Shown here: in pieces, positions 32,121-44,990 of the stretch | Layout of the letters: each line of letters starts with the position of its first letter | Position numbering within the stretch: position 1 is the stretch's first letter | Origin: Siphonodentalium dalli | Lineage: Eukaryota; Mollusca; Scaphopoda; Gadilida; Siphonodentaliidae | DNA length: 64,000 nt | Direction of reading: 5' to 3' | NCBI GenBank assembly: GCA_032622095.1 | Contig: CP136061.1 | Span: 45,641,797-45,705,796 of the forward strand | Translations under genes and position numbers: made by a program | The notes under the pieces: generated by a model | What the model was told of the DNA's origin: nothing | What the model saw: the letters and a program-made list of their open reading frames with translations, nothing else | Databases searched by the model: none

Positions 32121-33038
32121 GCAAACCTTTTGTAACACGAGCAGGCTCTTGTTTACGTACACCATCTTACGTCTTGACGACAATACACTATTTACGCGCT
32201 GATTGTGTTTGGCATATTACAAAACTATATATATTTTAATATTCCTTCTGTTGATGGCGATTTGAACAAATATGAATATTTCTGCAACGAACGCCGTCCG
32301 TGCCTTTAAGAGTGAGATAGTCCTTTTGCCTATGATCTACACTATTATCCGACACACATTGAGTCCACCATCCCCATTTAAGTGATCCTGCTAATTTGAT
32401 ATGACGCTGGCGGGTCCTGCTCAATTTGTGGCGCTGTTAGGTCCACCTGAATTGATAAGGCACTGGTTGTCCTGTTGAAATACTATGATAATGATTGGTT
32501 CTTCTGAATTTATATGATGCTGGTAGGGGAAATACGAGGCTGTTAATAAAATGTACCGTTACTGTTTCTAACAACCTCTGTATGACACATTCATGTACAT
32601 AATATATTTTAAGGAATAACCATCTTGACCGTGGTGGCCGGGTTTGCAACAAACCAAGTTGGTGCTTTTCATTAGGCTTACATGATTGGCATTTTATCTA
32701 CATTTTATTTGAAATATTTCACACCTTTGTCTACCTTCTGTTATTTTCATAATTTGATGTGAAATAGGACGGAGCATCTACTCAATTTTAAACTATCAAT
32801 TTGAAGGGGAAAATTATAATCCTCTATAACCAAATACGAAAGTTACTATAACAACACCTGTTCAACCTCACAATATGATAGATACATTCTAACAATGTAA
32901 ACAAAAATAGGTTTAAACAAATAAAAACAACAATCTTCAAGGCTGGTCATTGGAGACTTTGATGAAAATATTTCAGGCAATTCTTCAATGATTGGCCATT
33001 TATAAACGGACAATCCGTACCTAAAATGTTAGTTAATT

Positions 33039-33083
33039 AATGGACAATCCGACCACGCGTGGCACGCGAGCTTGGGATTGTCC
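33039..33083. repeat. TGGACAATCC ... GGATTGTCCA palindrome
   Basis: Ten-base inverted ends flank 'gaccacgcgtggcacgcgagctt', with an additional copy of GGACAATCCG at 33014. It is short, MITE-like and present in all units. Confidence 0.7.
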
Positions 33084-33586
33084 ACTAAATGACGACATGT
33101 ATAGCTAATCCTGCATGTTAGCTTCATATTTAATATGAAGGGCAATAACTCTATAAAAAAATTAATTTACTAAATAACGGCGATTTGTATGAGAATTGTT
33201 TTTGACGAAATAACGGAAATATTCGAAGAAGTGTTTTTGCAAAAATATTTTTTTGTGACGGACCAAAACAACATAAAGCAAGATAAATATAATTCAATCA
33301 CGTTTGCAATAATTCGACAGACATAAACACTCAATAGTGATTCATCTTTTCATATATTATTTTGTTTTATGTGACTTTTTCAAAACAAATTGTTCTGAAA
33401 ATGGTAATTTTGTCAACATGAACAGACACATTTAAAATGGAGCTATATTTATTCTTGAAGGTGTCTTTACTTCCTCTTTTGTTGTGATATGGAAATCAAT
33501 ATTACATTTCAACCCTAGCAGTTTAGAGCTCGTTTTTTTTTTTTTTTGCTAAATTGTGATTATGTGATAAAAAGGATTTCAAATTC

Positions 33587-33659
33587 GTCGCAATTCTATA
33601 CGAAATTTATTACCATCGTTCACTAAACTCGTTTAATAAATTTCGGATAGAATTGCGAC
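33587..33659. repeat. Hairpin with 26-bp arms in each unit
   Basis: GTCGCAATTCTATACGAAAT... pairs with ...ATTTCGGATAGAATTGCGAC at 25 of 26 positions, loop 21 bases. The same hairpin is at 42154-42226 in unit B and at equivalent sites in C and D, with loop changes. Confidence 0.85.
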
Positions 33660-34422
33660 CCATTAGAGGTCCTCTATTAATGCACTGGATGAAACGAATT
33701 CATTAATCGCCCAGTGCGTGAACAATATCCAAGTACATTGGTGACTGAATGTTAACCAATGAAAAATGATATAATGCTAGATTGTGAACTGGTCTATAAA
33801 CAAATTTAACCCACCTTCGGAATAAAGAACCTTCGGAATAATGAACCCTACTCACCATGAACAGTGTATGGATTTTAAATCCGACATAATACTGCAATGT
33901 AGACTGATATGAAAGAGTACTATAATTGAGTTCTCTTGCTGATTTATTTCAGAAGTTCGTAAAATTTAAGGGTGAGTGTCACAAAAACAAAATAACAAAC
34001 AAACAAAAAAACAAAAACCGGCTAAAACCATAGGCTAGTGACAAAGTTCACAAGTCCGATTTTGGTGGAAAACACACCATTTGTCCCATTCCGCATCAAT
34101 TCCAAAAAACGGTTATTTCAGTAGCAACGTATTTCAATTTGTCTTATTGGTCATGTCATGGCAATTCTTTCTTTTGATGTATCATTAGAAAGTATCAAAC
34201 AAAGGGAAGTCGAGATATGGTATGGAAAACTAGCTAAACCTAATGTCTAAAAGGCACGGCGCTTAACTTTGATTATGAAATATTTTTCTTTAGCTCGAAC
34301 GCTCCGTCAACCGTGGCATTGAATCATGTCTGGTGGAAAAGGCCAAAACTTACATACCTGAACGTTACTATGGGATAAACTATAGCGTTTATCACAATAC
34401 AATTTTGTAAATTCTAGTTAAA

Positions 34423-34855
34423 CAGCAGCAGCAGCAGCAACAACATCAACAACAGCAGCAACAGCAACAACAACAACCACAACAACAAATGAATCAAGGT
34501 AGATTTGAACTAGACATCTTAGGCCTAATAAATAAGTTCGATGGAAAGGCAGACAACATAAACTCGTTTCTAAAATGCTTCGACGAAGTATTGAGAATGG
34601 GATTTCTGACTGATTTGGACAAAATCAATATTTTCCCAGTATTATAGTATTTGCAGGATCTGCCAAAGAATGGTATAGTGCCCAAACGCAGGCAACCAGA
34701 ACAGATTATCACACAATGGGGCAACAGTTTGAAGCTTATTATAATTTGGCCTTTTTAGAGGCACAACACAAGGATGATGAATCAGTGAGAGAGTTCATAA
34801 TGAACATGCGATCAAAGTCAACAGCTGTGGGTTCACATCACGATAACCCCCCAGA
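34423..34855 (+). pseudogene. Gag-like LTR-retrotransposon fragment, unit A
   Basis: A poly-Gln lead encoded by CAG/CAA is followed by MNQGRFELDILGLINKFDGK, then FLKCFDEVLRMGFLTDLDK. A one-base frame change at a 'ttatag' stop comes next, and in the other frame FAGSAKEWYSAQTQA..., FEAYYNLAFLEAQ and ESVREFIMNMRSKS. This order (hydrophobic helix, WY in 'AGxAxxWY', then 'Q...ESVxEFI') is that of the Retrotrans_gag family of Ty3/Gypsy-like elements. A stop lies just before the poly-Gln. Protease, RT and integrase are absent. The coding breaks off at the minisatellite. Confidence 0.75.
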
Positions 34856-35639
34856 AGATTGTTTCACATCGCGCTCTCCATTATCGCGGTATATTATTAA
34901 TCTGGAGGGGTGTTTAGGAAAGTAAGCAGACGACGGATAATAAAATTGCAGAAGGAGTCCTATTTATTGGAGGGATATGTTCAGATAATAACTTCAACAA
35001 ACGACCTACATATGACCTATGATCTATGGCCGTTTGTTGAACATTATATGTACATTTCCTCGGGTAACTGCTCACCCACTGTGGGAGAACTACTCCTGGC
35101 GATGTGGTTCTCTACCGATTTGCGTGAGCATTTTTGAGCGACGATTCCGATTCTCTATCGAGCAATCGCGGCGTAAAACGTAAAAAAAACAGCAACATTA
35201 GAATAGGGTTTCAAGGGTTTCATAGCGTTATCGTGAAATTATAGTCACTGACCATCAGTTTGTGTAAAAAAAGTTAAAAACTAATCCCGAAATGCACGGA
35301 AATTTAGTTTCTATTTTCCTATTCCGATTCTCTGCTGAGGACTCCGATTCTCTACCGAGCGCTCGGTTCTCTGCGAATAGCTCGATGCTCTGCCTTTGAT
35401 AAAGTAGTACATGCCGTCCGCTTGATTTCTACCAATATGGCTACATAATTAGTCATGAACATGACACATGATGAGCGGCGACCATATACATTGACATGGG
35501 TATTCAGATAGATTGACACGGCCCATATAATGGTCCAAAGAACATTTAATTGCAATTACAAAATTTACACCAAGTGTCTCTCTCTGTATAGCGTCCTGTG
35601 ATGGTCCCTAATATTAATTACCACATTCTTACGTCATCG

Positions 35640-36173
35640 CTAGATAGAACCGAATGTCCATATTTTACGGAAATCGATAAATAATTGAAAGGCAATATTA
35701 TTTAAAGTAAAACGTCCGGTTTCTAACTCTCGCATGAAACATTGCCACTCCTCCAGTCGGTCATGCTCAGTGAGAAAATCTACTATATCTGGCAACAACT
35801 GTGACAATTCGTCTATACCACGAGTAGAGTCAGATTTTGTCATGTTAATGTCCGATTCTTCTTGAAACAGCTCTGTGTGTGAACTCACATCTCGTGTCAC
35901 TTTCTTCAGAGGTCTCTCGTGTATGTCGGTTTCGGTTTCATCCGGAAAAGTCAAAACGCAATCATCATCGTTTAAGCGGATTGTTGCCAGATCACAGGGT
36001 AGTGTTTTTGGAATAATCCCGAAATGCTTCGTCATGTACTGTGCGTTGCGCATATCATCACTCGATACGCTGCATAGCAAGACGATATCGAGGTCCTCGT
36101 GTGCAATGAGTGTATGCTGCAGCGTCTCGTTTCCATGTCCAATCATTGCTTGACAATAATAGCATCGCCATTT
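35640..36173 (-). CDS. Zinc-finger-type exon, copy B
   Basis: This is an intact copy: acceptor, CYYC...H...H finger, acidic linker and helical C-terminal part are all open. It differs from copy A by a few substitutions near the C-terminus (AFQLFIDF in place of SFQLLIDF). Confidence 0.55.
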   Translation of the reverse strand, partial: KWRCYYCQAMIGHGNETLQHTLIAHEDLDIVLLCSVSSDDMRNAQYMTKHFGIIPKTLPCDLATIRLNDDDCVLTFPDETETDIHERPLKKVTRDVSSHTELFQEESDINMTKSDSTRGIDELSQLLPDIVDFLTEHDRLEEWQCFMRELETGRFTLNNIAFQLFIDFRKIWTFGSI

Positions 36174-37077
36174 CTGAGGAATAGATATTCAGCAATGTAA
36201 ATTCAACAATCAAGACTGTGGCAAAACGCTTAAAGGTGCCTTGTCTCTTTGCAGAAACACTTCCAACAACAACAACAACAACAACAACAACGACGACGAC
36301 GACAACAACAACAACAACAGGTCAGCGAACACGTGTCCCCCGAAAGGTGGATTTTTAGTAACTTTTTTTAATTATGTCAAAATTCACAGTGACCAACTTC
36401 AAACTTGGCATTTGTCTTCTGAAATTTGAACTACGTACCACATACCAAGAGATTCAGTTGAATTTAAAAACAATCAGATACCTAAAAGTAAAGTTATCAC
36501 CAGGAAACCAAAATAATAGTCAAATTCTAAGACGACAATGACCATAACTCCGGCAAAATGGTCGGACCGAACCCATATTCACAATTTACCTGTATTTGGA
36601 GCTCATAAACTCACATACCAAATTTGGTTCAGATCCGATCATACAATCTTTAATTATCATCCGGAAACCTCAAAACGACAAAGTGCTAAATCGAAAAAGG
36701 GGCCATAACTCCGGACCTAACTTGACCTGTATTTCGAGCTCATAAACTCACATACCAAATCTGGTTTCGATCCGTTAGCCTAAAACTGAAGTTCTCATCC
36801 GGAATCTTTCCGCACGGACGGACGCACGGGCGTCACAGCGACTCGATGGACGGACGGACGGACGGACAAAAAGAATAGAAACTCGTTCGTAGACATATTT
36901 CCTTCATTGCGCCTAAACATAAACAGGAGTAACACACACTATTACATATAATTTACTTAACAATTTCATAAAATAAAATTACTTTCAGAATTGTTATACA
37001 GTTCTAATAATAGTCACAATTCCTGTCCCAGTTTATACTAAAAATTAAAACTTCTTTTGTTATACCTATCCAACAAT

Positions 37078-37570
37078 GCAGAAACTTTAGGAACCGGATC
37101 TGTCAAATGTACGTGTACGCGAAGAGAAATACTGTCCTCAAAAAACAACAATATGATATGTGCTCAGTAATTGTTTGCATGTCGTAACTTTGTGAGAAAG
37201 AGATGTTATAATTTTGAGCAGATAACTGTATTTAGGTAATGTGAATCCAGTACAATATCTTGTGTTAGCCCAATAATTGTTTCAACATGATTATGGCGTT
37301 AGATGTGGACATGTAAAAACTACTCCGCACATATGTAGAGAACCGGAGCCACCGCGAGTAAGTTGCAAAGAATCGGAGCCATCAACAGAGAACCGGAACA
37401 TTCGCCATATTTTCATTATAGCTTCTTTTCTCAAAACAAAAAATGCGAGTTATAGTTGATTTTTTTAGCATCCCCCAGTGTATGTCAGGGGCCTCATATT
37501 TTAAAAGTTACGACGAATTTTTAGGAGTATTAGTCTGTAAAAATGTTATTGAAATGAAGAAGTTTTCTCA
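37078..37570. other. Segment present in units B-E, absent from A
   Basis: In unit A the sequence reads CAACAATACCGAG. In units C-E the two sides of that site are separated by about 500 bp with AATAC at both edges (for example 46434 and 46941). This fits either an insertion with a 5-bp target duplication or a deletion in A through 5-bp homology. The segment carries AGAGAACCGGAG motifs and a 60-codon + strand frame (37277-37459) without recognisable features. Equivalents: 46437-46940, 55167-55672, 63295-63799. Confidence 0.6.
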
Positions 37571-37818
37571 CCAACTAACAAATACCGAGTAATTTCACAA
37601 TAACATATGAAATTCTGATCATAAACTGACTCGATTTTGGGACATATATTACTAACGTTCAATTGTGCGTCCATTGCTCCTTCTGTTGTAATGATTCGAG
37701 GTAGCATGTGGCAGAAAACTAGCTGTGAGTATGACGATGTCACGAAAATGAGCAAAATTGCAAAGAATCGGAAACTTTGCTCGGTAGAGAATGTAAATAA
37801 AGCTCGGTAGAGAACCAA
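37546..37818 (-). CDS. Small secreted-type protein, copy B
   Basis: Same signal peptide as copy A. It differs at QLVF, VYDQNF and ICYC. After ITRY the frame reads LLV and meets a possible donor (TTG|GTGAGA), otherwise stopping 11 codons later. The segment at 37078-37570 that follows is absent in unit A. Confidence 0.4.
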   Translation of the reverse strand: MVLYRALFTFSTEQSFRFFAILLIFVTSSYSQLVFCHMLPRIITTEGAMDAQLNVSNICPKIESVYDQNFICYCEITRYLLVGEKTSSFQ

Positions 37819-38221
37819 ATCGCGAGGAGTAGTTCCCCCACAGTGTGATCACCTGTATTGGAAATGCTAACACCCAGGGTTTAATATTAAAATACGGGCG
37901 GAATTCGCGGTGGGTATGCTGTTAAAATATTCAGCTCCGTCAAAAACCGCCACAAACAGAAAGAATAGTAAAATATAGTCAGACTTTGTTCTTAAATGTA
38001 TACCAATCAGAAATATGGCATAAACAGTATGTTATTGTCAAATGATTTTCCTTTGTTATGTAAACAAAATAAAAAAACGTTACAGAACCTGGCTTTTGTT
38101 TAGATCCGGATATGGTAAACATAAAGAGCGTTATTTGTTACTTTTTCATGATATGGAAATAGTAAAGAGCGTTTATATCATTTGTGTGTGATTAACCAAT
38201 ATAATTGTGTTACCTACAATA

Positions 38222-40690
38222 ATTTATTGCAAAACACCTCAAAAGGCAGTTGCAAGATACTGATGAGCATCATATACATAAATAAGCAATACATAAAACA
38301 ACTATTATAACAAACACAGTTCTTATCAACATTCCCTCAAAATATCTTCAAGTTTTATTATTCCGCCGAAGGAAGAATAGCCGGACTATGTTGCAAACCT
38401 TGTTAATTAATTTAATATTATCATTTCTTATAATCAGTGCAAATTTATCTGCATCATTTAAATTATTGAATTCACTATCGTGTTTCTCAATTTCGCTGAA
38501 TAAATTAGATCTTAAATCATCGTATGCGTTACATTCAATGATAAAAATGCATTTCAGATTCGACACATTGTTTGTCACACATGGGACACAACCGACTTTC
38601 TAATGGTATTACTGGTTGTATATGCCTCCCTTTTTCTATTGCCAATATGTGGTTGCTCACGCGCAATCTAGAAACATTTCGCGAGCAATTTGTGATCGTG
38701 TGTGAATGACATATGGCTCAATTTTTTATTCATCTTTAAATATCCTATAGTTTAGTTTTCCCTGTCGGTCTATCGTCATTGAATATATCATTGCGAAACA
38801 CTTCCATATGTTCTTATTTCAATGTCTTAGTCAGCATCTGTTCACGCTGCCCTGGTAGTTGGTCTGCGCTATTGATTACAATGTTATAACACGACAATTG
38901 GGTGGGCCATGTTAAAGGTAATTTACAATTCAGAGATTCTTTGTAGCATGCGGATAAGATATTATGGTCATCTACTTTTGACAGTTTTAGCTAGCATGTA
39001 CCTGAAGAGTTGTGAAATGGCATCATTCGCGATAGGGAAACGGCCTAACTCTGCTCTAGAAGCGTGATTTGAGGCCTTTCTATTCAAACATAGAGCCCGC
39101 TTACAAAACTTTAGATGTGTTTGTTCACAATAAAATAGGCTTAATTAGATTAGATTATCAAATAATTAGCATTTTGTGGCGATAGGTAACACCCGTGTTG
39201 TTTTTGTTAAATTTGTTAAAAAGAACATGGCTTTTGATGCTTTTGGGCTCAGATTATCCTGTACTTTTTTCATTTTTCCATTAGATGTGAAAATTAGTCC
39301 TAAATATTTATATTCATCCACTAATTCTATTGGCATATCATCAATATTAAATACATGACCATGTTTTGTTTTTCTTGAACGAAAGATCATACATTTTGTT
39401 TTTCTTACATTAACAGATAGTCCATTGTCAAGCGCGTATTTCTCTAACTTCTTAATCCCCTATTGTAAACCTGTCGGTGATTCAGATAACATCACCAGAT
39501 CGTCTGCGAAAAGCAAATGATTGAGGTTATGATCATGAGCGTATACTGGGTCACATGTTTCGTCAAAAATATTAGCTATATCATCAATGAAAATCTTGAA
39601 CAACGTAGGGGATAGAGAACAGCATTGTCGGACACATATTGTAGACAATATCGGGGGACCAATTCCCGCCGTTGTTTTAACAGAATAGTACCTTGATTTG
39701 TAAAGAGAAGATAACGCGTCATATATATGACCATTAATTCCTACACGTTGCAATTTTTCGAATAACAACGATCTATCAACTGAACCAAATGCTTTCTGAA
39801 AATCAACAAAAGCTGCATATAGAGGTTTTTTTGTTTTCTTTATACCTATTAACGATAGTTCGCAATATAAAAGAGCTATCAATTGTACTCCGATTTTTCC
39901 TAAATCCGAATTGCTTGTCACTAATTAAGTCATTTGCTTCGAGATAAGAGTTTATTCGTGTGTTTATAACTTTGTTGAATAACTTACCAAATTTACTGCT
40001 TAAAGCAATAGGTCTATAATTGTTAGGGTCATGTCTATTGCCCTTCTTATATAGGGTTTTGATTGTTGACTCGCTCCAGCATACAGGAAAATGACCTGAG
40101 TGCCAACTGTGTTGAACAATTTTGTGACCTCGTCCAACATAAATGGAATTACTGATTTTAATAATTCATTTGAAATGTTATCTGGTCCACTAGCTTTGTT
40201 ATTTTTAAGTTGATACAGGTTATCTAATATTTTGCCTTTAGTTATATCACCATTGTTGAAATTTGTCACAACGGTGCTTTGTTTCGTGGATTTTGATTGC
40301 TTTTCAATTGGTTCGGTTTTTGGACATAGCAGTTTATCGAAAAAATGGATTGTTTCGTCCGGGTCTAAATTATTAGAGTTTTCCTTCTTCGGTCGCATAT
40401 TATTCACGATTCTCCAATATTTCGAGGGGTCACTAGTTTCGAGATTTGATAGCTCGTCAACAATATTTTGTTGGAAAATGCGAGATTTTCTTTTTGTCTC
40501 CCGTTTATATGCTTTTTTTGCTGTAAAATATTTCAATGTAAGAGATCTATCATGTGGTTTTCTTTTCATTTCCTCAATAACATTTTCCATTTCTTTTTTA
40601 AGCTTTTTGCATTCCTCATCAAACCATAGTCGTTTCCGTCTGCACCTATGTTTATTAAGGGAAAATAATTGTGTTATGTAAACAGAAGCA
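38222..40690 (-). pseudogene. LINE reverse transcriptase, unit B
   Basis: Same parts as copy A plus the C-terminal knuckle region (LCPMCDKQCVESEMHF, then a frameshift into IIECNAYDDLRSNLF, near 38590-38348) and a 3' tail. Private damage: a T inserted in the run at 39825-39831 shifts the frame within NKKPLYAAF, and a stop replaces Ser in LQSGIKKLE (about 39461). A-to-T variation gives LKYF for LKFF. Confidence 0.85.
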
Positions 40691-42991
40691 AAACTTTTGT
40701 AACACGAGCAGGCTCTTGTTTACGTACACCATCTTACGTCTTGACGACACTATACTATTTACGCGCTGATTATGTTTGGCATATTACAAAACTATATATA
40801 TTTAATATTCCTTCTGTTGATGGCGATTTGAACAAATATGAATATTTCTGCAACGAACGCCGTCCGTGCCTTTAAGAGTGAAATAGTCCTTTTGCCTATG
40901 ATCTACACTATTATCCGACACACATTGAGTCCACCATCCCCATTTAAGTGATCCTGCTAATTTGATATGACGCTGGCGGGTCCTGCTCCATTGGTGGCGC
41001 TGTTAGGTCCACCTGAATTGATAAGGCACTGGTTGTCCTGTTGAAATACTATGCTAATGATTGGTTCTTCTGAATTTATATGATGCTGGTAGGGGAAATA
41101 CGAGGCTGTTAATAAAATGTACCGTTACTGTTTCTAACAACCTCTGTATGACACATTCATGTACATAATATATTTTAAGGAATAACCATCTTGACCGTGG
41201 TGGCCGGGTTTGCAACAAACCAAGTTGGTGCTTTTCATTAGGCTTACATGATTGGCATTTTATCTACATTTTATTTGAAATATTTCACTCCTTCGTCTAC
41301 CTTCTGTTATTTTCATAATTTGATGTGAAATAGGACAGAGCATCTACTCAATTTTAAACTATCAATTTGAAGGGGGAAATTATAATCCTCTATAACCAAA
41401 TACGAAAGTTACTATAACAACACCTGTTCACCCTCACAATATGATAGATACATTCTAACAATGTAAACAAAAATTGGTTTAAACAAATAAAAACAACAAT
41501 CTTCAAGGCTGGTCATTGGAGACTTTGATGAAAATATTTCAGGCAATTCTTCAATGATTGGCCATTTATAAACGGACAATCCGTACCTAAAATGTTAGTT
41601 AATTAATGGACAATCCGACCACGCGTGGCACGCGAGCTTGGGATTGTCCACTAAATGACGACATGTATAGCTAATCCTGCATGTTAGCTTCATATTTAAT
41701 ATGAAGGGCAATAACTGTATAAAAAAAAAATTGTACTAAATAACGGCGATTTGTATGAGAATTGTTTTTGACGAAATAACGGAAATATTCGAAGAAGTGT
41801 TTTTGCAAAAATATTTTTTTGTGACGGACCAAAACAACATAAAGCAAGATAAATATAATTCAATCACGTTTGCAATAATTCGACAGACATAAACACTCAA
41901 TAGTGATTCATCTTTTCATATATTATTTTGTTTTATGTGACTTTTTCAAAACAAATTGTTCTGCAAATGGTAATTTTGTCAACATGAACAGACACATTTA
42001 AAATGGAGCTATATTTATTCTTGAAGGTGTCTTTACTTCCTCTTTTGTTGTGATAGGGAAATCAATATTACATTTCAACCCTAGCAGTTTCGAGATCGTT
42101 TTTTTTTTTTTGTTGCTAAATTGTGATTATGTGATAAAAAGGATTTCAAATTCGTCGCAATTCTATACGAAATTTATTAACATCGTTCACTAAACTCGTT
42201 TAATAAATTTCGGATAGAATTGCGACCCATTAGAGGTCCTCTATTAATGCACTGGATGAATGAATTCATTAATCGCCCAGTGCGTGAACAATATCCAAGT
42301 ACATTGGTGACTGAATGTTAACCAATGAAAAATGATATAATGCTAGATTGTGAACTGGTCTATAAACAAATTTAACCCACCTTCGGAATAAAGAACCTTC
42401 GGAATAATGAACCCTACTCACCATGAACAGTGTATGGATTTTAAATCCGACATAAGACTGCAATGTAGACTGATATGAAAGAGTACTATAATTGAGTTCT
42501 CTTGCTGATTTATTTCAGAAGTTCGTAAAATTTGAGGGTGAGTGTCACAAAAACAAAATAACAAACAAACAAACAAAAAAACAAAACCGGCTAAAACCAT
42601 AGGCTAGTGACAAAGTTCACAAGTCCGATTTTGGTGGAAAACACACCATTTGTCCCATTCCGCATCAATTCCAAAAAACGGTTATTTCAGTAGCAACGTA
42701 TTTCAATTTGTCTTATTGGTCATGTCATGGCAATTCTTTCTTGTGATGTATCATTAGAAAGTATCAAACAAAGGGAAGTCGAGATATGGTATGGAAAACT
42801 AGCTAAACCTAATGTCTAAAAGGCACGGCGCTTAACTTTGATTATGAAATATTTTTCTTTAGCTCGAACGCTCCGTCAACCGTGGCATTGAATCATGTCT
42901 GGTGGAAAAGGCCAAAACTTACATACCTGAACGTTACTATGGGATAAACTATAGCGTTTATCACAATACACTTTTGTAAATTCTAGTTAAA

Positions 42992-43420
42992 CAGCAGCAG
43001 CAGCAGCAACAACATCAACAACAGCAGCAACAACAACAACCACAACAACAAATGAATCAAGGTAGATTTGAACTAGACATCTTAGGCCTAATAAATAAGT
43101 TCGATGGAAAGGCAGACAACATAAACTCGTTTCTAAAATGCTTCGACGAAGTATTGAGAATGGGATTTCTGACTGATTTGGACAAAACCAATATTTTCCC
43201 AGTATTATAGTATTTGCAGGATCTGCCAAAGAATGGTATAGTGCCCAAACGCAGGCAACCAGAACAGATTATCACACAATGGGGCAACAGTTTGAAGCTT
43301 ATTATAATTTGGCCTTTTTAGAGGCACAACACAAGGATGATGAATCAGTGAGAGAGTTCATAATGAACATGCGATCAAAGTCAACAGCTGTGGGTTCACA
43401 TCACGATAACCCCCAGAAGA
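42992..43420 (+). pseudogene. Gag-like fragment, unit B
   Basis: Same frame break and same ends as unit A. The poly-Gln tract is shorter (no CAACAGCAACAA stretch). Confidence 0.75.
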
Positions 43421-43435
43421 TTGTTTCACATCGCG

Positions 43436-44105
43436 CTCTCCATGTGAAACACTCCTCTGGGGTGATCGTGATATGAAACACTCCGCTGGTTGATCGCGAT
43501 GTGAAACACTCCTCTGGGGTGACAGCGATGTGAAACACTCCTCCGGGGTGATCGCGATGTGAAACACTCCGTTGGGGGGGCGATCGCGATGTCTGGTGTG
43601 ATCGCGATCCGAAACACTCCTCTTGGGAGATCGCGATGTGAAGCACTGCTGGGGAGATCGCGATGTGAAGCACTGCTGGGGAGATCGCGATGCGAAGCAC
43701 TGCTGGGGTGATCGCGATGTGAAACACTCCTCTGGGAATATCGCGATGTAAAACACTCCTCTTGGGGTAGCGATGTGAAACACTCCTCTGGAGTGGTCGC
43801 GATGTGTCACACTCCTCTTGGATGATCGCTGCTGGAGTGTTTCACATCGCAATCATCTAGCAGAATGTTTCATATCGCGATAACCCCAGAGGAGTGCTTC
43901 ACATCGCTATCACCTCAGAGGAGTGTTTCACATCGCGATTAGCCAATAGGAGTGTTTCACATTGCGACCACCTAGATGAGTTTTTCACATCGCGATAATC
44001 GCAGAGGAGTGTTTCACGTCGCGACCACACCAGAGGATTGTTTCTTATCGCGACAACAACAGAGGAGTTTCTCACATCGCGACTACCAAAGCGAAGTGTT
44101 TCACT
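43436..44105. repeat. 29-bp minisatellite with orientation switch, end of unit B
   Basis: The unit GTGAAACACTCCTCTGGGGT-GATCGCGAT repeats every 28-29 bp (43501, 43530, 43559...). At about 43830 ('gatcgctgctggagtg') the orientation reverses and the complement AGAGGAGTGTTTCACATCGCGAT continues to 44105. Each repeat carries the self-complementary 8-mer ATCGCGAT. Open frames of 60-160 codons through the tract (ECFTSRSP-type peptides) are by-products. Confidence 0.95.
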
Positions 44106-44990
44106 TCCGATTTTCGTTTATGTCCGTTGATCCACTGTGTATATGTGGCTATTACGGCCCAATTCGTCACCTCAAGTTAACACTCTCATTACTAAATTGA
44201 TTCTCTCACCAGGTCAAAAAGATGTACATTGGTTGATTGGAATGGTCTATTATTAATCTGGAGGGGTGTTTAGGAAAGTAAGCAGACGACGGATAATAAA
44301 ATTGCAGAAGGAGTCCTATTTGTTGGAGGGATATGTTCAGATAATAACTTCAACAAACGACCTCCTCTATGATCTATGGCCGTTTGTTGAACATTATATG
44401 TACATTTCCTCGGGTAACTGCTCACCCACTGTGGGAGAACTACTCCTGGCGTTGTGGTTCTCTACCGATTTGCGTGAGCATTTTTGAGCGACGATTCCGA
44501 TTCTCTATCGAGCAATCGCGGCGTAAAACGTAAAAAAAACAGCAACATTAGAATAGGTTTTCAAGGGTTTCATAGCGTTATCGTGAAATTATAGTCACTG
44601 ACCATCAGTTTGTGTAAAAAAAAGTTAAAAACTAATCCCGAAATGCACGGAAATTGAGTTTCTATTTTCCTATTCCGATTCTCTGCTGAGGACTCCGATT
44701 CTCTACCGAGCGCTCGGTTCTCTGCGAATAGCTCGATGCTCTGCCTTTGATAAAGTAGTACATGCCGTCCGCTTGATTTCTACCAATATGGCTACATAAT
44801 TAGTCATGAACATGACACATGATGAGCGGCGACCATATACATTGACATGGGTATTCAGATAGATTGACACGGCCCATATAATGGTCCAAAGAACATTTAA
44901 TTGCAATTACAAAATTTACACCAAGTGTCTCTCTCTGTATAGCGTCCTGTGATGGTCCCTAATATTAATTACCACATTCTTACGTCATCG

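Larger units (their letters stand above)
32120..34420. other. AT-rich part of unit A between LINE and gag-like piece
   Basis: About 2.3 kb without convincing genes. Frames such as 32424-32236 and 33897-33703 on the minus strand are copied in every unit but show no domain, and AT-rich hydrophobic frames near 33.2 kb are chance. The stretch holds the TGGACAATCC palindrome (33039-33083), the AAGGGCAATAACTCTATA phrase and the 33587-33659 hairpin. Equivalents lie at 40690-42990, 50040-52360 and 58030-60330. Confidence 0.5.
27110..34888. repeat. Tandem array unit A
   Basis: This is the first unit of a head-to-tail array. It has the common order of parts but lacks 645 bp of the LINE 3' region and a ~500-bp segment behind the signal-peptide ORF. 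It carries its own 240-bp duplication, and its minisatellite is reduced to a remnant of about 35 bp (34852-34888). Equivalent points are 7,648 bp (left half) or 8,566 bp (right half) before those in unit B. Confidence 0.9.
34889..44105. repeat. Tandem array unit B
   Basis: It starts at 'tattattaatctggaggggtg', later than unit A, and ends with a complete two-orientation minisatellite (43436-44105). It holds the full LINE 3' region. The LINE has a one-base insertion and a stop of its own. Confidence 0.9.

Noticed and set aside
43358-43852. 164-codon frame with ECFTSRSP-like repeats (also 61198-60743)
   Set aside because: Produced by translating the 29-bp minisatellite. Three frames are open at once, which is typical of a repeat without stops.
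43436-44105. CRISPR-like array
   Set aside because: The repeats are contiguous without unique spacers, reverse orientation, and lie in a eukaryotic genome.
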